The position numbers were made by a program, and so were the translations under genes. From the NCBI GenBank assembly GCA_030038035.1, contig JASHPP010000101.1, positions 1-9,800 on the forward strand: a stretch of 9,800 bases of DNA, written 5' to 3'. Positions 5,487-9,800 of this stretch are shown here, piece after piece (within the stretch, counting starts at the first letter, position 1; every line of letters starts with the position of its first letter). The stretch comes from Trebonia sp. GTDB taxonomy: Bacteria; Actinomycetota; Actinomycetes; Streptosporangiales; Streptosporangiaceae. The notes beneath the pieces were generated by a model. The model ran no database searches and was not told the DNA's origin. It was given only the letters and a program-made list of their open reading frames with translations.

Positions 5487-8420
5487 TCAGGCGCCGACGG
5501 CGCCCGCGGCGGCCGTGCCCGCCGTGGCGCCCGCCGCGGCGCCGTCGACGGCGAGCGTGGCCAGCCGGGCGCGGACCGGACCGCTGTCCACGCCGGGAAG
5601 CCTGGCCTGCACGGCCAGCGCGAGCTCCCAGCTGCGCCGGGCGGCGGCGGGCTGCCCGGCGGCGACCTGGACGTCGCCAAGCCCGGTCAGCGAGCCCGAC
5701 TCGCCGTCCAGGTCGCCGATGTTCCTGTACAAGTCCAGGGCCCGCTCGTAGTGGGCGATGGCCTGCGGGTAGTCGGCCAGCCCGCGGTAGGCGTAGCCGA
5801 TGCTGTCGAGCGTGTCGGCCACGGCGCCGCGGCTGCCCGAGTCGCGGTGCAGCTCAAGCGCGCGCCGGCAGTGCCGCAGCGCCTCAGCGTGCTGGCCGAG
5901 GTGCGCGTAGATCCAGCCGACCGCGTTCTCCGATGAGGCGACCGCCGCCCGGTCGGCGAACGAGCGGCGCAGCCGCAGCGCCTCGGACGCGTGCTCGATC
6001 GCGTCGGAGTACCGGCCCTCCTGGTCAAGCAACGCTGCCAGGCCGTACTGCACCATCGCGATGCTGACGTGATCACCGAGCCGGGTGAACAGCTCGAGGG
6101 CCTGCTCCAGGTGCGCGTGGCTCGCCGCGAAGTCGCTCACTCGCGCGCTCGCGTGACCGAGCTCGTAGTGCACGTGCGCGAGGGCGACCGGGTCGCCGAG
6201 GCGCTCCGCCGACGCCAGCGCCGTCCGCTGCAGCTCCGCCACCTCGTGCATCAGGCCGCTGCGCGTCAGGATCGTCGCCCAGTACCAGGCCAGCGTCCAG
6301 CACTGGGCGTCGAAGCCCGCCTCGGCGGCCATGGCGAGGACGGCGTGCAGCACGCGATGCTCGGCCGCGAACCAGGCGAGCACCGCCTCGTACGAGCCGA
6401 GGTTCTCGGGGGTGACGTCCGGTACCGCCGGCGGCAGCCGGACCTGGCTGCGCACGGGGTGCAGGCGCACGGAACCCGCGTAGGCGGTGCGCAGGTAGTG
6501 GTCGAGCAGCCGACGGCGTGCCGCGTCGCGCTCGTCCTCGCTCTCGTCGGCGGCCGCCCGCTCCGCCGCGTACGCGCGCAACAGCTCGTGGCAGCCGAAC
6601 CGGCCGGGACCGCCCGCGTCCTCGCTCAGCAGCGAGGCGCGGGTCAGCTCGGCCAGCGCGGTGCGCGCGGCCGGCAGCGGCGTCCCGGCCAGGCTGGCCG
6701 CGGCGGCCACCGAGATGTCCGGCTTGGGGTGCACCCCGAGCAGCCGGAACATCCGGGCCGCCCGTTCGCTGAGCTTTTGATAGGACCAGGAGAAGACGGC
6801 CCGCAGGTCGGTCGTCACATCGCCGGTCTCGAGCACGTCGAGCCGTCCGCGGGCGTCACGCAGCTCGGCGGCCAGGTCCGCGAGCGCGACACCCGGCCGG
6901 GTGACGGCCCGCGCGCAGGCCACGCTCAGCGCCAGCGGCAGCCCGGCGGACTGCTCGATCAGCTCGGCGGCCGCGGTCGGCTCGGCGGCCACCCGCACCG
7001 GGCCCATCCGGTGCGCGAGCAGTTCGCGGGCCTCGGCTTCTGACAGCACCTGCAGCGGCAGCGGGCGGGCGCCCTCGGCGGCGACCAGGCCAGTCAGCTG
7101 GCTGCGGCTGGTGATCACGACCATGCACGACGGGCTGCCTGGGAGCAGCGGCCGTACCTGCTCCGTGGACCGCGCGTTGTCGAGCAGCAGCAGCATCCGC
7201 TTGCCCTCGAGCAGGCTGCGGAACAGCCCGGTCTGCGCCTCCAGGCTGGCCGGGACTCGTCGCTGCGGCACGCCGAGCGCCTCGAAAAAGCCGCGCAGCG
7301 CCACTTCCGGCTCGGCAGGCGCGCCGGAGGGGTCGAAGCCGCGCAGGTTCACGTAGAGCTGACCGTCGGGGAAGCGCTGCGCCACCTGGCGGGCGAACCG
7401 GACCGCCAGCGCGGTCTTGCCGACGCCAGCGGTGCCCGTGACGACCGCCACGGCAGACTCGCCCGGAGCCGCTCCCGGACTCTCCGGGACCATCGCGTGC
7501 AGCCAGCGCAGCTCCGCCGCCCGGCCGGCGAAGCCGGCGGTCTCCGGTGGCACCTGCGCAGGAGTCGGGGCGGCCGGCGCCACGGGATCGGCGAGCTGCC
7601 CCTGGCCGGCGCGGGGCATGTCAGCCGGGCCGTGGAGCGCGGGGTCCATCGCGAGGACCTGCTGGTAGATGTTGGTCAGCTCGGCGCTCGGGTCGATGCC
7701 GAGCTCCTCGGCCAGCCGCCCCCTGACGTCGTGGAACACCTGCAGCGCCTCCGCCTGCCTGCCGCAGCGGTAGAGCGCGATCATCAGCAGGCCGCGGGCT
7801 TGTTCGCGCAGCGGATGGTCGGCCGCCAGCGTGGTCAGCTCAGGCACCGCCTCGGCCGCCCTGCCCTGGGCGAGCAGCAGGTCGGCCCGCTCTTCTGCCG
7901 CCGCGGTGCGCAGCTCGCCAAGCCGCTGGCGTTCGGCCTCGGCGAACGGGCCTGGCACCCCGGCGAACGCGAGCCCGCGCCACAGCGCCAGCGCCTCGTC
8001 CACCGCGCGCGCGGCTCCCACCAGGTCGCCGGACGCGCGCAGGCCGCGGGCCCGGCCGAGGAACTGCTCGAACTGGTCGGAGTCGAGGCAGCCGGGATCG
8101 AGCCTGAGCACGTATCCCCCGCCCGCGGACACCAGCACGCGCGCGGGCGCGCGCCGCGGGTGGTCCGGGTCGCGGCGCGGCAGGTCAGGTTCCAGGACGC
8201 GCCGCAGTCCCGCGACGTAGGTGTAAATACCGCCCTCAGCGCTGGCGGGGGGCCCGTCGCCCCATACCGCGTCGACCAGCTCGCCCCGGGACACCACGTG
8301 GTTCGCCCGCATGGCGAGCACGCCGAGCACCGCGAGCTGCCGTGGCTGTCCCGCCGGGACCTCGCGCTCATCGCGCCATGCCGTCACCGGCCCAAGCACG
8401 CCGACCCGCAGCCGCACCAC
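5487..8420 (-). CDS. AfsR/SARP-family transcriptional regulator with NB-ARC and TPR domains
   Basis: A 977-residue cytoplasmic regulator with the size and domain order of AfsR. Residues about 3-105 are an OmpR-type winged helix (VGVLGPVTAW, VVSRGELVDAVWGDGPP, GGIYTYVAGLRRVL). About 112-258 are the BTAD (FEQFLGRAR, ALALWRG, YRCGRQAEALQVFHDVR, EELGIDPSAEL). About 290-560 are an NB-ARC ATPase: P-loop GTAGVGKT 329-336, Walker B LLLLD 410-414, CMVVITSRSQLTGL 432-445, GLPLA 493-497. HELLRAYA at 611-618 precedes the sensor part. About 730-945 hold repeated TPR helices. Residues 960-977 are an Ala/Gly-rich tail of uncertain value. GTG 8420 is chosen because GAAGGGGG (8430-8437) lies 9 nt upstream; GTG 8417 is the alternative. 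Such proteins activate pathway promoters by binding direct heptamer repeats. The nearest targets are its own upstream region, serA and the DUF929 gene (inference). Confidence 0.95.
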   Translation of the reverse strand: MVRLRVGVLGPVTAWRDEREVPAGQPRQLAVLGVLAMRANHVVSRGELVDAVWGDGPPASAEGGIYTYVAGLRRVLEPDLPRRDPDHPRRAPARVLVSAGGGYVLRLDPGCLDSDQFEQFLGRARGLRASGDLVGAARAVDEALALWRGLAFAGVPGPFAEAERQRLGELRTAAAEERADLLLAQGRAAEAVPELTTLAADHPLREQARGLLMIALYRCGRQAEALQVFHDVRGRLAEELGIDPSAELTNIYQQVLAMDPALHGPADMPRAGQGQLADPVAPAAPTPAQVPPETAGFAGRAAELRWLHAMVPESPGAAPGESAVAVVTGTAGVGKTALAVRFARQVAQRFPDGQLYVNLRGFDPSGAPAEPEVALRGFFEALGVPQRRVPASLEAQTGLFRSLLEGKRMLLLLDNARSTEQVRPLLPGSPSCMVVITSRSQLTGLVAAEGARPLPLQVLSEAEARELLAHRMGPVRVAAEPTAAAELIEQSAGLPLALSVACARAVTRPGVALADLAAELRDARGRLDVLETGDVTTDLRAVFSWSYQKLSERAARMFRLLGVHPKPDISVAAAASLAGTPLPAARTALAELTRASLLSEDAGGPGRFGCHELLRAYAAERAAADESEDERDAARRRLLDHYLRTAYAGSVRLHPVRSQVRLPPAVPDVTPENLGSYEAVLAWFAAEHRVLHAVLAMAAEAGFDAQCWTLAWYWATILTRSGLMHEVAELQRTALASAERLGDPVALAHVHYELGHASARVSDFAASHAHLEQALELFTRLGDHVSIAMVQYGLAALLDQEGRYSDAIEHASEALRLRRSFADRAAVASSENAVGWIYAHLGQHAEALRHCRRALELHRDSGSRGAVADTLDSIGYAYRGLADYPQAIAHYERALDLYRNIGDLDGESGSLTGLGDVQVAAGQPAAARRSWELALAVQARLPGVDSGPVRARLATLAVDGAAAGATAGTAAAGAVGA

Positions 8421-8443
8421 GGCTGGTGGCCCCCTTCATGCTG

Positions 8444-8469
8444 CGCCGCGTCCCGCCTGCTACGCGGCG
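8444..8469 (-). promoter_or_regulatory. Hairpin in the regulator's 5' leader
   Basis: CGCCGCGT (8444-8451) and ACGCGGCG (8462-8469) pair over 8 bp around a 10-nt loop. If transcription starts near 8485, the hairpin lies in the leader, 6 nt before the GAAGGGGG ribosome-binding site, where it could affect translation or mRNA stability. No T-run follows, so it is not an obvious terminator. Confidence 0.4.
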
Positions 8470-8474
8470 TCGTC

Positions 8475-8487
8475 AGTTGGTACAACT
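8475..8487. promoter_or_regulatory. Short inverted repeat at the predicted regulator transcription start
   Basis: AGTTG-GTA-CAACT is a perfect 5-bp inverted repeat with a 3-bp centre. It covers the position where a transcript from the TAATCT -10 would begin. It could be a repressor site; short arms make chance occurrence possible. Confidence 0.3.
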
Positions 8488-8491
8488 ATGC

Positions 8492-8497
8492 AGATTA
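8492..8497 (-). promoter_or_regulatory. Candidate -10 box of the AfsR-type regulator
   Basis: TAATCT on the minus strand fits TANNNT. The predicted transcript begins about 65 nt before GTG 8420. The hexamer at the -35 position is TAGATG, a poor match to TTGACA and overlapping the spaced repeats, as is usual for activator-dependent promoters. Confidence 0.4.
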
Positions 8498-8515
8498 CCC
8501 GACTTCATCGTGCCC

Positions 8516-8544
8516 ATCTAGAAAATATCTAGATCACATAGAGA
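8516..8544. promoter_or_regulatory. Spaced heptamer repeats, candidate SARP-type operator
   Basis: ATCTAGA occurs at 8516-8522 and again at 8527-8533, separated by AAAT, an 11-bp period. A third copy in the same phase, ATAGAGA (8538-8544), matches 5 of 7 positions. Read on minus, the units are TCTAGAT, close to the SARP heptamer TCGAG plus two bases, and SARP sites are known as heptamers with 4-bp gaps. Because TCTAGA is itself a palindrome, the two perfect copies also form an inverted repeat (8516-8534, 5-bp centre), so a dimeric repressor site is an equal reading. The gap to the regulator's -10 is 18 bp rather than the canonical 8. Confidence 0.45.
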
Positions 8545-8573
8545 TAGGACGTTTATCACTGAACGAGTCCCTT

Positions 8574-8617
8574 CCGGCCAGGCGGTTGGCCGTTGGCCGT
8601 TGGCACCGCCTGGCCGG
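8574..8617. repeat. Perfect 13-bp inverted repeat with a tandem-repeat loop
   Basis: CCGGCCAGGCGGT (8574-8586) and ACCGCCTGGCCGG (8605-8617) are exact reverse complements around an 18-nt loop. Starting from the last arm base, the sequence is TTGGCCG, TTGGCCG, TTGGC: a 7-bp unit in nearly three copies. No T-run flanks it on either strand. It lies between the AT-rich island and the DUF929 gene, about 250 bp before that start, and may be a bidirectional terminator or insulator, a leader structure, or a small mobile-repeat remnant. Confidence 0.8.
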
Positions 8618-8645
8618 TGGATGCTGTCCGTCCGGCGCGGGACGT

Positions 8646-8657
8646 GTTCGATCGAAC
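8646..8657. promoter_or_regulatory. Perfect 12-bp palindrome, candidate operator
   Basis: GTTCGATCGAAC is fully self-complementary and extends to an 18-bp palindrome (8643-8660) with one mismatched pair. It stands upstream of the DUF929 gene in otherwise featureless C-rich sequence. It would suit a dimeric regulator. The half-sites are in the opposite order to an actinobacterial LexA box. Confidence 0.35.
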
Positions 8658-8865
8658 GCGCTCGCGGACCGGACTGGCGCGGGACGCTTCCCCCCCAGCG
8701 CCCCGCGCCGGGACGGCCGGCCCTCGCGGCACCCCCCTCACTCCCCCTGCCGCGGGGGCCGGCGGTCTGTCTCCTGCGACCCCGGCGCGCCCCGATTCAG
8801 GCCCGGTTTGGATGCCAGGCGTCCCGCCGGAACACCGCGCCGGTGAGTCGTGCCGAGGGCCTAGC

Positions 8866-9747
8866 ATGGGTCGGGTGCGGAACCGGATGCTGCTCGCTGG
8901 CGGCGCGATCGTGGTGGTGGTCGCGGTCGTGCTCGCGTTCGTCCTGCTGCGCGGGAAGTCCCCGGCCAGCCACCCCACGGCGAGCAGTTCCCCGACCGGT
9001 CACTCCTCGGCCACCCCATCCGCCGGCGGTCCCACCGCGCCAACCGGGAGCGCGCTCGCCCAGCTCATCGCCACGACCACCACGGTCCCTGCCGCCACGC
9101 TCGACGCCGTCGGCGCCGGCCAGGTCAGCGCGCGCCCGACGTCGGTCAGCGGGCCGGCGCTGACCAGCGGCGGCAAGCCGGAGATGCTATACCTGGGCGC
9201 GGAGTTCTGCCCGTACTGCGCGGCCGAACGGTGGGCCATGGTCGTCGCGCTGAGCCGCTTCGGCACGTTCAGCGGACTGGCGGCCACGCACTCCGCCGCC
9301 CAGGACGGCGCGGGCAACTCGGAGCCGTACCCCGACACGCCGACCTGGACGTTCGCGACTGCGCACTTCACCAGCAAATACCTGACGTTCACCCCGGTCG
9401 AGCTGTACACGAACATCCCCGACCCGGGCAACGGCGCGTACACCACGCTGCAGACGCCGACCAGCGCGCAGTTGGCCCTGATTAACAAGTACGACGGCCC
9501 GGGCGACATCCCCTTCATCGATTTCGGCAACAAGTACGTGATCGTCGGCGCCTCGTACGACCCCGGTGTGCTGGCCGGGCTGACGTGGAGCCAGATCGCC
9601 GCGGACCTGCACAACCAGGACAGCCCGGTGGCCAAGGCCGTGCTCGGCACCGCGAACTACATCACCGCGGCGATCTGCTCGCTCACCGGTGACCAGCCGG
9701 CGTCGGCCTGCACGTCCGTGGTGAAGTCGCTGCAGGCCCAGCTTTGA
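8866..9747 (+). CDS. Membrane-anchored DUF929 thioredoxin-fold protein with CPYC motif
   Basis: The 293-residue product has a short basic N-terminus (MGRVRNR), one membrane helix at about 9-28, a Ser/Thr/Pro-rich extracytoplasmic linker at about 32-62, and then a globular domain of the DUF929 type. EMLYLGAEFCPYCAAERW carries a thioredoxin-like CxxC, Cys115 and Cys118. DIPFIDFGNKYVIVG further on resembles the strand with the cis-proline of thioredoxin folds. Two more cysteines, Cys271 and Cys282, lie near the C-terminus. The expected place is outside the membrane, with the CPYC as a possible disulfide or redox site; family function is not established. ATG 8866 is chosen because GAGGG (8855-8859) lies 6 nt upstream and the membrane helix then follows at once; the longer frame to 8593 adds a Pro/Arg-rich non-protein-like stretch. 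It diverges from the AfsR-type regulator. Confidence 0.9.
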   Translation: MGRVRNRMLLAGGAIVVVVAVVLAFVLLRGKSPASHPTASSSPTGHSSATPSAGGPTAPTGSALAQLIATTTTVPAATLDAVGAGQVSARPTSVSGPALTSGGKPEMLYLGAEFCPYCAAERWAMVVALSRFGTFSGLAATHSAAQDGAGNSEPYPDTPTWTFATAHFTSKYLTFTPVELYTNIPDPGNGAYTTLQTPTSAQLALINKYDGPGDIPFIDFGNKYVIVGASYDPGVLAGLTWSQIAADLHNQDSPVAKAVLGTANYITAAICSLTGDQPASACTSVVKSLQAQL

Positions 9748-9748
9748 G

Positions 9749-9775
9749 GCCGCGGCCTCGGCGTTAGGTCGCGGC
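9749..9775 (+). terminator. Possible weak hairpin after the DUF929 gene
   Basis: GCCGCG (9749-9754) and CGCGGC (9770-9775) can pair over 6 bp around a 15-nt loop right after the stop codon; the first arm lies inside the palindrome GGCCGCGGCC. No T-run follows, so this is a weak candidate. Confidence 0.2.
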
Positions 9776-9800
9776 ACGGTCTAGGTCAGGTTCCATTCGG

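Larger units (their letters stand above)
8421..8865. other. Divergent intergenic region rich in dyads and an AT-rich island
   Basis: This 445-bp gap separates the minus-strand regulator from the plus-strand DUF929 gene and holds no ORF with a credible start. In order it contains a leader hairpin (8444-8469), a short inverted repeat (8475-8487), a minus-strand -10 (8492-8497), an AT-rich island with spaced heptamers (8513-8562), a 13-bp inverted repeat (8574-8617) and a 12-bp palindrome (8646-8657). From 8660 to about 8850 I see only C-rich sequence without motif; no plus-strand promoter could be assigned. Confidence 0.6.

Noticed and set aside
4193..5680. N-terminally extended serA starting at 5680
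   Set aside because: The extra 78 residues are Pro/Arg/Ala-rich, overlap the end of the regulator in another frame, and are absent from the family.
8516..8534. Transposon end or attachment site at the AT-rich inverted repeat
   Set aside because: No transposase, integrase or tRNA in the window, no matching second end and no target duplication; a regulatory site is simpler.
8646..8657. LexA/SOS box
   Set aside because: The half-sites are GTTCG then CGAAC with no 4-bp gap; the actinobacterial SOS box has CGAAC first and GTTCG second.
7497..8846. Plus-strand ORF of 449 codons antisense to the regulator
   Set aside because: No motifs, and the opposite strand encodes an unmistakable winged-helix/BTAD protein.
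8593..8865. N-terminal extension of the DUF929 protein to 8593
   Set aside because: Pro/Arg-rich stretch starting inside the 13-bp inverted repeat; the internal ATG 8866 has a good ribosome-binding site and is followed by the membrane anchor.

Overview
The window is very GC-rich, uses almost exclusively G/C-ending codons, and starts most of its genes with GTG. With an AfsR/SARP-type regulator and a DUF929 protein, this points to a filamentous actinomycete chromosome. The genus cannot be set from the sequence. I see no tRNA, rRNA, CRISPR array, transposase or phage gene.

Layout, left to right. (1) 1-186, minus: the start of a small membrane-anchored protein that runs off the left edge. (2) 312-1353: an intact short-chain dehydrogenase (SDR, 447-1211, plus) lies between two broken genes. 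Upstream is what reads as the frameshifted last ~40 codons of a glutamine-synthetase-like gene, ending in the SDR ribosome-binding site. Downstream, on minus, is the first ~45 codons of a SARP-type regulator, frameshifted and cut off at the SDR stop. (3) 1387-2751, plus: an MFS_3-type drug exporter, divergent from the SARP remnant. (4) 2840-4102, minus: a string of Ig-like, MBG and DUF11 domains with no signal peptide, so probably an N-terminally truncated surface protein. (5) 4193-5446, minus: an E. coli-type serA with a complete ACT domain. (6) 5487-8420, minus: a full-length 977-residue AfsR-type regulator (winged helix, BTAD, NB-ARC, TPR) only 40 bp upstream of serA. (7) 8421-8865: a regulatory intergenic region dense in dyads. 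(8) 8866-9747, plus: a membrane-anchored DUF929 thioredoxin-fold protein with a CPYC motif.

How the genes fit together. Regulator, serA and Ig-like ORF are colinear on minus and could share transcripts, with the regulator possibly controlling serine supply (inference). The SDR looks like the survivor of a polyamine/amine-utilisation type operon whose glutamine synthetase is gone. The MFS exporter looks like the former partner of the lost divergent SARP.

Most notable: an AT-rich island at 8513-8562 holds two identical 7-bp repeats on an 11-bp period plus a third degenerate copy, the spacing expected of a SARP operator, upstream of the SARP gene itself. About 40 bp away is a perfect 13-bp inverted repeat whose loop is a tandem TTGGCCG repeat. 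I found no convincing new multi-gene system. The interest is in regulatory architecture and gene decay.
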